Below are positions 24,905 through 33,429 of a stretch of 51,660 nucleotides of DNA, piece by piece. A program made the translations under genes and the position numbers. Under the pieces are notes generated by a model, which saw only the letters and a program-made list of their open reading frames with translations, searched no databases and was not told the DNA's origin. The stretch covers positions 1 through 51,660 of the forward strand of contig JAVBLA010000061.1 in NCBI GenBank assembly GCA_031553775.1, written 5' to 3'. This stretch comes from JAISFI01 sp031553775. Its GTDB lineage: Bacteria; Bacteroidota; Bacteroidia; Bacteroidales; Azobacteroidaceae. The first letter of the stretch is position 1, and every line of letters begins with the position of its first letter.

Positions 24905-26542
24905 TTACTTAACTTTTTCAACAATTTTCTCTACAGGTGGTACAACTGTAAAACCTGCTCTTACATTTTGTTCAGTAGAAGGTCCCTGAGTAGTGGTCGG
25001 ATTAGGAACCATTCCTGCTCCAATCACCGATTGTGGAATCTGGATAGCACGACGAGGGTCATCATATGTCAACTTATCCACCGTAGATTTTCCAATAGCA
25101 TGCGTTATTTCGATACCAAAACGTTTCAAATCGAACCAGCGAAGTCCATCAAATAAAGTCTCAATTCTCCGAAAATGAAGTACACAATGAATATAAGGTC
25201 TTTGTGCATCGGAAATTTCAAAATACTCACTCATCTTTTTATTATTCAGTGTAGGCGCAAAGAGTGCTTTATTAGACGCATTGGTATAAAAATTTTTGAT
25301 TCTTACATCTGTCAATATAGCCTGAGCTTTGTATGAGGCATTCCATGTTTGTAAATCATTCAGGGCTTTTTCAAAATCCCCGGTCATAACGTATGCTTCG
25401 GCACGGCAAAGCAATGCTTCATTGGTAGTAAATTCTGCCCGGACAATATGATCAAAACCAATTTGTGCCACCTTATCAGAATATTCAAACATAGCAGTTG
25501 CCTTGGGAGTAAAATATCCATAGTCCGATGAATTACTATACCAGATATTACCCTGAAAAACAGGAAGAAAGTTTCCCCATGTAGGTCCTGTACCATAAAG
25601 ACATCCATTCATTGCACTTCGGTTATGTCCATAACGAGTACCATAAATACGCCCAAACCAGGAAGTTGTAGCAAGCATCATGATATTATTTACCTTATTT
25701 TGGTCAATATAATCATACGAAAATTCACTTCTAGTAGAGAATGAACTCCATGATCTCATAACAGACGCTGCATCATTCCCAAAAATTGCATTGACAGAAG
25801 ATATCACTTTTTGGTAATTTCTCTTGTATAGATAAAACCGGGCAGCAAATGCGTTGGCAGCATTCTTGGTAAAATGGTATGCCGGCACTTCATATTCATC
25901 TGTAAGCAGTTTGATACCGTTTTCAAGATCTTGTTCAATTTTTCCATATACAGCAGCCACTGATTCCCGTGGATAATCAACATCCACAGTAGTTTCCAAC
26001 TTAGTTACATAAGGAATACCCACATCACTCGAGCTGGCTGCATCATCCTTATAGGCCTGACAAAATATATTCACTAAAATAAAATGAGAATAAGCCCTAC
26101 ACAACAATGCCTCTCCTCTTAGTCCGCTTAAATCCTCAGTAGTTCCTTTTGACTCCATATCTTCAATTGCCTGCAATACCTGATTAGCCGTAGCAATAGC
26201 ATTATAGCAACTACCCCAGAGCCAACCGGGAGAATCCTGCTGATCGCTGGATTTAACAGCCTGCCAAGCAAAAATTTCTTCATGCATTTTTTCCAGGGAA
26301 GCCAGATTGTAGCTAACACCTCCTTCTCCGGGAGAATTATTATCGATAAAATTATCAGAACTTAACTCTGACAACACTGAATAATTTGCATAAGGATATG
26401 CAGAGACCAGAAGAAACCCTATTTTTTCCTTTGTATCCGGCGTTGCTCTGTTATCCGGATTCTTATCCAAAAAATCATCACAAGAGGCACAAAACAAAAC
26501 TGTTATGACCAAACAAATAGATATATAAATTATTTTTTTCAT
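24905..26542 (-). CDS. SusD/RagB-family surface lipoprotein
   Basis: 545 aa from the ATG at 26542 (MKKIIYISICLVITVLFCAS, then Cys); the longer frame starts with TTG inside the end of susC. The mature N-terminus CDDFLDKNPDNRATPDT is typical SusD. TPR-like helices follow (GLRGEALLCRAYSHFILVNI; TTNEALLCRAEAYVMTGDFE), then RRIETLFDGLRWFDLKRFG, the conserved SusD C-terminal motif. It is the lid lipoprotein that binds substrate and covers the SusC barrel. The gap to susC is 10 bp. The substrate cannot be read from sequence. The two protease genes nearby suggest peptides rather than glycans, since no glycoside hydrolase is adjacent. Confidence 0.94.
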   Translation of the reverse strand: MKKIIYISICLVITVLFCASCDDFLDKNPDNRATPDTKEKIGFLLVSAYPYANYSVLSELSSDNFIDNNSPGEGGVSYNLASLEKMHEEIFAWQAVKSSDQQDSPGWLWGSCYNAIATANQVLQAIEDMESKGTTEDLSGLRGEALLCRAYSHFILVNIFCQAYKDDAASSSDVGIPYVTKLETTVDVDYPRESVAAVYGKIEQDLENGIKLLTDEYEVPAYHFTKNAANAFAARFYLYKRNYQKVISSVNAIFGNDAASVMRSWSSFSTRSEFSYDYIDQNKVNNIMMLATTSWFGRIYGTRYGHNRSAMNGCLYGTGPTWGNFLPVFQGNIWYSNSSDYGYFTPKATAMFEYSDKVAQIGFDHIVRAEFTTNEALLCRAEAYVMTGDFEKALNDLQTWNASYKAQAILTDVRIKNFYTNASNKALFAPTLNNKKMSEYFEISDAQRPYIHCVLHFRRIETLFDGLRWFDLKRFGIEITHAIGKSTVDKLTYDDPRRAIQIPQSVIGAGMVPNPTTTQGPSTEQNVRAGFTVVPPVEKIVEKVK

Positions 26543-26552
26543 CGCAAAATCA

Positions 26553-29500
26553 TTAAATACCAAAGCGGACGGTTAATGTATATTGTTTGGGAAGAGGACT
26601 TGCCACTCCCCCTGAGTTATAAAACTCTGGATCCTGTCCATTCAGTTTTTTATCAGCATAAATTAGGAAAGGATTAGTTGCCTGAAGTTTTAATTGTAAA
26701 CTATTCAGTCTCAATGCATTTACAATTTCTTTCCGGAAATCATATGCCAATGATATTTCCTTCATACGAATAAAACCACCATCGGCGATACGCTCTGTAG
26801 AATAGTTATAAGCATTATAAGCATATGACAGTTGCGAATTCGCTTGCACCTGACGTCGGCTGGCGATCACAGGAACACTCGTATATTGCTCATCACCCGG
26901 TAATACCCAGCGGTTTTCAAATTCTTTCGGTAAAGAAGACAAATCGGAATATGATGACCTGAAATAAGGATATAATCGAATTTTATTCCCAAAAGAATAA
27001 GTAATAAACACATTCAAACTAAGATTTTTCCATTTGAACAAGTTACCGAAACTTCCGGTAAGTGTAGGTTCGGAAGGACCTTCATATTTCAGAAAATCCT
27101 GATTCTCATAATTCTGGAAATCAATATCTGTAACCGTCACTTCTCCGTCCTGATTCATAAACATCGGAAGACCATCTTCATTCAATCCTACAAACGGAAT
27201 AGAGAAAATCGGACGAACCGGATACCCGGTTTTGCCATAATTTGATATTCCGGAGACCAAAGACATCACATTAATTTTTGTATTTAACTTAGAGATCTCA
27301 TTCGTTGCATTGGCAAAAATAACATCCGTATTCCAGGAAAAATCCTTGGTAACTATATTCCTGGTAGACAAAGAAACCTCAAGTCCGGAAGCATCCATAT
27401 CGGCGGAATTGGCATACACATCCGGAAATCCTCCAGTTCCTTGCGTGTACACAATGCCAATCAAATTAAAATTGCGCCGAATGTAATAATCCATTGACAA
27501 AGTAATTCTGTCATTTAAAAATCCCAACTCCGTACCAACATTATATTCATATTTTTTTTCGTAAGTCAAATCTGAATTGGCCGGCGAAACAAACTGTAAA
27601 CCGGGTTCCGATGCAGATGCAACGGGTCGCCAGGGAGTATAACTTTCAAACATGGCATCGGTATTATTGACAAAATCCGGACCTGTAGTTGCTGTTAAGG
27701 AATACGACATCTTGAATAACATATTCGAAACTACCGGACTGAAAACCCCATTAAACCATGATTCTTCACTGGCTCTCCAGCTACCTGCTATATTCCAGGT
27801 TGGTAACCATCTGGCCTGTTTAGATTTACCTAATTTATTGGTACCTTCATAACGCAAAGTACCATTAATAGTATACCGACTCTTATATGAATAAGTTGCA
27901 GTTCCTGCATATGCCTCATTCCGAGTATATCCCCAAACACTGGAATAATAAGAAGTATTTTCTTCCTTACTCTGTTTAAAAACATTGTAATCGATAAATG
28001 GTATTTCACCATTGCTATATTGCATACCCCATCCCCTGAACCAGGTTCTGTTCCTGTCAATAGCATTTCTCTCGTATGTAGCAAATAAGTTTAAAATATG
28101 AGTATTGTTAAACATTTTATTATACAAACCGGAAATCCTGAAAGTCGTACTCTTCATCGTATTCTCAGTCCTGTTATAAATACCTCCCTTTGGAAGCACA
28201 GAAATAGGTAATGCCTTTGGATTATCAGGATCGGTATATAATAAAGGATTCTTTTCTGCAATAGTAGGATCTTCCGGAGTAATCCCTGCTCTATATGCCA
28301 TCGCCTGGTTGGAAAAATCTTTAATATGATGTTCCTGGGAAGAAGTGTTATAACGCATTGCAGCCAAACCAGTGATTTCCAAACCAGAAAGGGGCTTCCA
28401 TGCCAATTCTCCCTGAAATTTAGTTTCAGTAATATTCAGGTCGATGTAGTTATTCTCTAATTCATGGAAAATATTAAATGGTGCATAATTCCGTATATAA
28501 TATTCGTTCGGATCCAGTGCTCTTGATGAATTAATTGCAAAACTATAAGGATTAATATCAAAATCCCTCTTAACTTCACCACGCACAATATCTGTTTCCT
28601 GGCTTAAAGTACCCGGCGCTTTTTGATCCCTGTAGGAACCATTACCTATAAGATTCAAAGTAAGCGTTTCCGAAAGATTAAACGAGCCATTCAAATTAAG
28701 TGTATACCGATCCACAGAACTGGAAACGGTCCAACCCGGATCGTTATATAACGACATGGAAGCATAAAACCTCGCCTTATCCGTACCGGAAGAAATACTT
28801 ACGGCATGGTTCTGGGAAATATTGTTGCTAAATAGTAAATCGAACCAATCAGTATTAAGATACTCATACCGTTGTAAAAAACTGTTTTTTGCAGCATCCG
28901 TATTTTGAAGAGCATAGGTTCCATCAGCGTTTCGAGTATTGATTTGCTGATACATTTTACCATATACCCCACTGTTGGAAGCAGAAGATAAAGTGGTAAA
29001 TTCAAGCCAACCTTTACGCTCCATTTCCTGATAAATACCCATTTGCTGTTGGGAGTTGGAAATATTGAAATCGTTATAACTCGGAATTGTACGGGAAGTA
29101 AACTCACCGGTATAATTTATACGGCTGGAGCCGGCCTTACCTTTTTTAGTTGTAATAACAATCACTCCGGCCATCGCACGAGCTCCGTAAATAGAAGTAG
29201 CAGAACCGTCTTTCAAAATTTGGAAACTTTCTATATCATCGGCATTCAAACCTGCGATAGCAGAAGAAATCAATGTTTCAGCATTACCGGAAGTTAAATC
29301 GTCGCTGGTTACATTGATCGCATCTTCTATAATCACACCATCGACCACCCAGAGTGGTTTTGAATTTCCATAGATAGATGTTGCTCCACGAATACGAATC
29401 TTAGGAGCCGAACCAAATGTTCCCGATACGTTTTGTACGGTAACCCCAGCAGAACGGCCTTCAAGCGAACGGCTGACATCGACCAAACCGTCTATTCTGG

Positions 29501-29963
29501 CCTTGTCTCCACTCAATTTATCCGAAGCTCCGGTAAACAACCGCTTGTCAACCTTTGTCATCCCAGTCACCACCACCTCACTAATCATTTGTACATCCGG
29601 AGCCATGGTAACATTAATTGTTGTCCGCCCCTTAATCGGAACTTCTTCTTTTTTCATCCCGATCAAAGAAAACAACAATGTCTGGGCTGTTGGCTCAACC
29701 ATGATTTCATAGTTTCCGTCAATGTCCGTAACTGTTCCTACTTTGGTACCTTTAATCATTACCGTTACTCCGGGCTGAGTCTCACCTGTATCATCGATGA
29801 CCGTACCCTTAATTTTAATTTTCTTTTCCTGCTGTAGCTCATTAACAGTCCGATCTGGCTGCAAGGTTGCTGAGGCATGGAAACAGCCTGATAAGAACAT
29901 CAGGCAGACAAAAAGTTTCATCGCGAAAAGTTTGTCACTTTTCTTCCAGTAAAAATTTAACAT
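26553..29963 (-). CDS. SusC/RagA-family TonB-linked outer-membrane transporter
   Basis: 1136 aa from the ATG at 29963 (MLNFYWKKSDKLFAMKLFVC). The frame extends to a TTG at 30059, but that lies upstream of the transcription start predicted from the promoter, so it is not used. Features are a signal peptide ending near CFHASA and a carboxypeptidase-D-like β-sandwich (IKIKGTVIDDTGETQPGVTV...TDIDGNYEI). A TonB plug follows with SEVVVTGMTKVDKRLFTGAS and the family hallmark IESFQILKDGSATSIYGARA, then a 22-strand barrel ending YTLTVRFGI. It imports ligand with energy from TonB, paired with the SusD lid. There is no N-terminal STN domain, so no direct anti-sigma signalling is expected. Confidence 0.95.
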   Translation of the reverse strand: MLNFYWKKSDKLFAMKLFVCLMFLSGCFHASATLQPDRTVNELQQEKKIKIKGTVIDDTGETQPGVTVMIKGTKVGTVTDIDGNYEIMVEPTAQTLLFSLIGMKKEEVPIKGRTTINVTMAPDVQMISEVVVTGMTKVDKRLFTGASDKLSGDKARIDGLVDVSRSLEGRSAGVTVQNVSGTFGSAPKIRIRGATSIYGNSKPLWVVDGVIIEDAINVTSDDLTSGNAETLISSAIAGLNADDIESFQILKDGSATSIYGARAMAGVIVITTKKGKAGSSRINYTGEFTSRTIPSYNDFNISNSQQQMGIYQEMERKGWLEFTTLSSASNSGVYGKMYQQINTRNADGTYALQNTDAAKNSFLQRYEYLNTDWFDLLFSNNISQNHAVSISSGTDKARFYASMSLYNDPGWTVSSSVDRYTLNLNGSFNLSETLTLNLIGNGSYRDQKAPGTLSQETDIVRGEVKRDFDINPYSFAINSSRALDPNEYYIRNYAPFNIFHELENNYIDLNITETKFQGELAWKPLSGLEITGLAAMRYNTSSQEHHIKDFSNQAMAYRAGITPEDPTIAEKNPLLYTDPDNPKALPISVLPKGGIYNRTENTMKSTTFRISGLYNKMFNNTHILNLFATYERNAIDRNRTWFRGWGMQYSNGEIPFIDYNVFKQSKEENTSYYSSVWGYTRNEAYAGTATYSYKSRYTINGTLRYEGTNKLGKSKQARWLPTWNIAGSWRASEESWFNGVFSPVVSNMLFKMSYSLTATTGPDFVNNTDAMFESYTPWRPVASASEPGLQFVSPANSDLTYEKKYEYNVGTELGFLNDRITLSMDYYIRRNFNLIGIVYTQGTGGFPDVYANSADMDASGLEVSLSTRNIVTKDFSWNTDVIFANATNEISKLNTKINVMSLVSGISNYGKTGYPVRPIFSIPFVGLNEDGLPMFMNQDGEVTVTDIDFQNYENQDFLKYEGPSEPTLTGSFGNLFKWKNLSLNVFITYSFGNKIRLYPYFRSSYSDLSSLPKEFENRWVLPGDEQYTSVPVIASRRQVQANSQLSYAYNAYNYSTERIADGGFIRMKEISLAYDFRKEIVNALRLNSLQLKLQATNPFLIYADKKLNGQDPEFYNSGGVASPLPKQYTLTVRFGI

Positions 29964-30039
29964 ACATTTATAATATAAACTATTTATCAATACACCGCCT
30001 TTATAAATAATGGTATAATGAAAAGTAAGATAATCCGCG

Positions 30040-30070
30040 CAAAGATATACATTTTTCAATACACTGCAAT
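30040..30070 (-). promoter_or_regulatory. Promoter of the SusC operon
   Basis: Minus strand ATTG (30070-30067), 19 bp, then TATCTTTG (30047-30040), an exact TAnnTTTG. The leader of roughly 70 nt runs to the ATG at 29963. A 10-bp inverted repeat, TTTTTTATCG / CGATAAAAAA with a 6-nt loop (30072-30097), abuts the -33 box on its upstream side and could be an activator site. Confidence 0.75.
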
Positions 30071-30137
30071 TTTTTTTATCGATTTAGCGATAAAAAATCG
30101 AATTAAAGACAGTAAATGTTAAAAAAAAGAAGTTATA

Positions 30138-31247
30138 CTACAAAAATTCCAGCCAGGTATAGACCGGATAATGATCGGAATCTTTTAACTCTCCGACCGA
30201 GCAGTTATATGCTCTAATATTTTTACTGTGAAGGATGTAATCTATTCTGAAATAAAAATGATTCCGGTTATAAGTGATCCCGGGTCCACTCCCGGTTTCC
30301 GCATAGGAATCTTTCAAATCGCCCTGAATGGTTCGCCGGGCATAAGATACCGGAGTATCATTAAAATCTCCACATACAATCACATAAGGATTCGAGTTCT
30401 CACGGATAACCTCTGCCACTTTTTCCGCCTGCGAAGCACGCAATTTAAATGCCGGTTTCAGTTTTTTTACAGTACTCCCGGCCACCCGGTCAATTTTTGA
30501 AGAGCTGAAATCCGACATCAGTTCATTGTATTGCTGTCGCTCTTCATTCGACAGATTATTAGTCTCCAGATGACAATTAATCAGCGTTACCCTTTTCCCG
30601 TGTATATCGATTTCCGAAAGAAAAGCACCATTATAAGTACTATCAAAAGGTATTTTTTTTGTAGACACGATCGGATATTTGGAATAGACAGACATACCGT
30701 AAATTCCCAGGGTAGGACTTGCTGTTTCAATCTGCATAAAATGGCTGTAGGGATACATCGATAATGCTTTTTTCAGATCGGACGGACTCAGGAGGTTTTT
30801 ATTATCATTATAACTTCTATGCTCCTGTAAGCAAACAATATCTGCATGGCTATTAATAATATATTGCAAAACCTGATTCGGATTTTTTCGTGTATGAGGA
30901 TTGGAATGATGAAAACCCATCACATTGTAAGTAAGCACTTTGATGCAACCATCCGGAACATTTTCAGTTCTTGTATGAAAGGGGAAGTATGCATTGATGG
31001 AACTCCAGCAACAAATAAGAGCCACAAAACACACCAACAGCTGTTTCCATTTCAAAAAAACCAGCCACCACATGAAAAATAAGGCATTGATCAAAAGAAT
31101 AAAAGGAAAAGCCATGCCGATAAAAGGAAAAAGAGAGGCCTTCTCAGGAGATATCCTGTCGGAAAATGCAGACAACAGCAAAATTATAATTGCAACTACA
31201 TTGATCGTAAACAGAGATGAATTGAATATTTTCCTGAAAGTAATCAT
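30138..31247 (-). CDS. Membrane-anchored endonuclease/exonuclease/phosphatase-fold protein
   Basis: 369 aa. Three N-terminal transmembrane helices (residues about 10-32, 38-60, 66-85) are followed by an EEP domain: VLTYNVMGFHHSNP, IVCLQEHRSY (metal-binding Glu), CHLETNNLS, VIVCGDFNDTPVSYARR and DHYPVYTWLEF. All active-site motifs of the DNase I/inositol phosphatase fold are present. It is common in Bacteroidales as the last gene of a rhomboid operon; its start overlaps the end of the rhomboid gene by 4 bp. The substrate (nucleic acid, phospholipid headgroup or other phosphodiester) is not known. Confidence 0.9.
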   Translation of the reverse strand: MITFRKIFNSSLFTINVVAIIILLLSAFSDRISPEKASLFPFIGMAFPFILLINALFFMWWLVFLKWKQLLVCFVALICCWSSINAYFPFHTRTENVPDGCIKVLTYNVMGFHHSNPHTRKNPNQVLQYIINSHADIVCLQEHRSYNDNKNLLSPSDLKKALSMYPYSHFMQIETASPTLGIYGMSVYSKYPIVSTKKIPFDSTYNGAFLSEIDIHGKRVTLINCHLETNNLSNEERQQYNELMSDFSSSKIDRVAGSTVKKLKPAFKLRASQAEKVAEVIRENSNPYVIVCGDFNDTPVSYARRTIQGDLKDSYAETGSGPGITYNRNHFYFRIDYILHSKNIRAYNCSVGELKDSDHYPVYTWLEFL

Positions 31248-32122
31248 TTATTTCCTGCGTCAAACAATTGTTGTTTTTCTTCTTTGGTCAGGCTATCATA
31301 ACCTGATTTTTTGATTTTGTCCAAAATCTTGTCGATCTCCTGATTTTCTTTATTTTTTCTCGCATTGTATTCGTAATCGTCTTCCCGGCGCTTGTAAGTT
31401 ACACGCATAGGAGGCTTTTTTTTGAATATTCCAACAATCTGATCGATGATTTTGTTGAGAGGAGCAGTCAGGTCCTTGCCTTTTCTGAAATAGTAGGCAT
31501 ACAAGATTCCGAATAGGGCTCCGCCTATATGTGCAATATGTCCGCCGGCATTAGAAGAAGTAATGGCCAGCATATCAAGTAACAGAGAGGCAAGAGCCAG
31601 ATAATAGATCTTAATACTTCCTATAAACAGCAGGTTGATTCTAAAATCTTTCTGGTAAAATGAAGCAGCAAAAACGATCGCCATCACAGCAGCCGAAGCA
31701 CCGATCAGATAGCTGGAGTCTACTACATTGTTAAAATATGGAAAGATATTATAAGACAAAACATAAAATAAAGCACCTGAAATACCGCCCAGAATATAAA
31801 TGGCAAATAACTGTTTGGGATTGAAAAAACGCAGGAATATCTGTCCGAACCAATATAACCACAATAGATTAAACAGGATATGCCAAAAGTCGTAATGAAC
31901 AAACATATAGGAAATCACGGTCCATGGTTCCCTGAGAATCTGGGGTAAAGCAGCAGGCAACTCCAGGTAACGGATAACCGACAAACCTTCCACATTAAAA
32001 AGCATTGCAAAAGCTCCCAGTAAACGAATGAGGATAAATACCAGCAAATTGACAATAATTAACCGGGAAAGCAGACTCTTTTGCCTGAAAAAATCTTCTA
32101 TATTACCGAGTATGCCGGCCAT
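31244..32122 (-). CDS. Rhomboid-family intramembrane serine protease (with cytoplasmic C-terminal extension)
   Basis: 292 aa with six transmembrane helices. FVHYDFWHILFNLLWLYWFG is the rhomboid HxxxN-type loop, LIGASAAVMAIVFA carries the catalytic GxSx serine, and GGHIAHIGGALFGILYAYYF the catalytic histidine. After the last helix a basic, hydrophilic tail of about 80 residues ends DSLTKEEKQQLFDAGNK. It overlaps the upstream rhomboid gene by 20 bp and the EEP gene by 4 bp, so the three genes are translationally coupled. It cleaves transmembrane segments of unknown targets. Confidence 0.93.
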   Translation of the reverse strand: MAGILGNIEDFFRQKSLLSRLIIVNLLVFILIRLLGAFAMLFNVEGLSVIRYLELPAALPQILREPWTVISYMFVHYDFWHILFNLLWLYWFGQIFLRFFNPKQLFAIYILGGISGALFYVLSYNIFPYFNNVVDSSYLIGASAAVMAIVFAASFYQKDFRINLLFIGSIKIYYLALASLLLDMLAITSSNAGGHIAHIGGALFGILYAYYFRKGKDLTAPLNKIIDQIVGIFKKKPPMRVTYKRREDDYEYNARKNKENQEIDKILDKIKKSGYDSLTKEEKQQLFDAGNK

Positions 32123-32786
32123 AAAGCTTCCCTTTCTTTCGCCAATAAATAATCAATATCAATCCGAATAACATCCCGCCCAGGTGCGCAAAATGAGCCA
32201 CATTGTCACCGCTGAAATTGGCAACACCTGCGAACAGTTCTATCAATCCATAGCCGATAACCATGTATTTAGCTTTGATCGGCACCGGAATAAACATAAG
32301 ATATAAAGGAGCATTGGGGAACATGACTCCAAAAGCAAGCAGGATCCCGAAAACGGCACCCGATGCTCCCACGGTTATTGCATATCCGTAATAAGCCGGA
32401 GAAAGTGTTAAAAACCAAACCAGTTCCTGCATCAAACCGGCACCCAGTCCGGTCACCATATAATAGACAAGAAACTGTTTCGACCCCCATACCGTTTCAA
32501 CCACACGGCCAAACATATACACGGCAAACATATTGAAAAGAATATGCATGATCTCGATATTCCCGTTTATATTAAGCGTAGCATGCATGAACATATAAGT
32601 AATAAACTGGTGCAACATGAAACCATCCGACTGGAAATAATGAAGTCCCAGAAAATTAGCTAATTCGATCCCTTTGGTTTTTTCCATAAAGATACAAGCC
32701 AGCCAGACAATCACGTTAATGATGATGATATTCTTAGTTACAGGAGGCAGGGTGTTGGCAAATCCACTTCTATTATTACTATTCAT
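32103..32786 (-). CDS. Rhomboid-family intramembrane serine protease
   Basis: 227 aa, six predicted transmembrane helices. MHATLNINGNIEIMHILFNMFAVYMFG holds the HxxxN loop, TVGASGAVFGILLAFG the catalytic serine, and NVAHFAHLGGMLFGLI the histidine. It lacks the long C-terminal tail of its neighbour. First gene of the three-gene operon. The upstream DNA carries AATTGAAAATTGAA repeats right before the ATG and an exact -7 element further up. Two adjacent rhomboids of different length suggest distinct substrates or a heteromer. Confidence 0.93.
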   Translation of the reverse strand: MNSNNRSGFANTLPPVTKNIIIINVIVWLACIFMEKTKGIELANFLGLHYFQSDGFMLHQFITYMFMHATLNINGNIEIMHILFNMFAVYMFGRVVETVWGSKQFLVYYMVTGLGAGLMQELVWFLTLSPAYYGYAITVGASGAVFGILLAFGVMFPNAPLYLMFIPVPIKAKYMVIGYGLIELFAGVANFSGDNVAHFAHLGGMLFGLILIIYWRKKGKLYGRHTR

Positions 32787-33093
32787 ATGTAATTAATTGA
32801 AAATTGAAAATTGAAAATTAAAAATGAAAGATTCAGATGTTGTTTCATTTTCTGATTTTCAATTGGAAGTGCAAAGCTACTGAATATTTTGAGTTTTTCC
32901 TTGAAAAAATCAGGCTTTTCTCAAAACAAGTTACTTTTATTAAGTGTTTTTCTTATAAAAAACTATTTTTTTCGAAAGAAAGATAAAAAAAATGGGCCAA
33001 ATGTTTGATTATTAATTTTATATATCATATATTTGGCGTCTGAAATACGATTTTTTTTTTACTTGGTGTTTAATATATTAATAATCTTATTTT
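32787..33093. other. Divergent intergenic region rhomboid operon / HU
   Basis: 307 bp with no gene. From the left: a block of GAAAATT tandem copies (32791-32818), a minus-strand TAGCTTTG -7 element at 32879-32872 for the rhomboid operon with no clear -33 box, AT-rich DNA, and the HU promoter on the plus strand. The final 55 bp before HU are T-rich, giving an unstructured leader. Confidence 0.6.
33004..33035 (+). promoter_or_regulatory. Promoter of the HU gene
   Basis: TTTG (33004-33007), 20 bp, TATATTTG (33028-33035). A textbook match to the Bacteroidetes housekeeping promoter, with about 50 nt of leader before the ATG at 33094. Confidence 0.8.
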
Positions 33094-33366
33094 ATGAACA
33101 AGACAGAACTTATCAATGCAGTTGCAGCAGAAGCAGGCCTTTCTAAAGTTGATGCAAAAAAAGCGATCGACGCTTTCATGGCTGCAGTATCAGAAGAATT
33201 GAAAAAAGACGGCAAGATTGCCTTAGTTGGTTTCGGTACTTTCTCTATTACTCAAAAGAGTGCAAGAACAGGTATCAATCCTAAAACTAAACAGCCGATC
33301 AAAATTGCAGCTAAAAAAGTTGTTAAATTCAAACCGGGTGCTGAACTCGCTGATGCTGTTAAATAA
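33094..33366 (+). CDS. HU-family DNA-binding protein
   Basis: 90 aa, the standard HU length. It starts MNKTELINAVAAEAGLSKVD and carries the HU/IHF signature GFGTFSITQKSARTGINPKT in the β-arm region, with basic residues after it (KKVVKFKPGAELADAVK). It packages and bends DNA as a dimer. It is a single-gene transcript with a consensus promoter and a strong bidirectional terminator. Whether it corresponds to hupA or hupB cannot be decided. Confidence 0.97.
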   Translation: MNKTELINAVAAEAGLSKVDAKKAIDAFMAAVSEELKKDGKIALVGFGTFSITQKSARTGINPKTKQPIKIAAKKVVKFKPGAELADAVK

Positions 33367-33385
33367 TTTACTCTGTTAAAGAAAT

Positions 33386-33417
33386 AAAAAAAGGCGCTCG
33401 AAAGAACGCCTTTTTTT
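33386..33417. terminator. Bidirectional intrinsic terminator between HU and ackA
   Basis: AAAAAAAGGCG...CGCCTTTTTTT. The stem GGCG/CGCC continues, after a C-A mismatch, into TC-GAAA-GA with a GNRA-type tetraloop. A and T runs on the two sides let it serve both the plus-strand HU gene and the convergent minus-strand ackA operon. Confidence 0.9.
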
Positions 33418-33429
33418 ATTGCATTATAT

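Noticed and set aside
32791..32818. CRISPR-like array in the GAAAATT repeat block
   Set aside because: Units are only 7 bp with no spacers; these are simple tandem repeats, seen in several other spacers.
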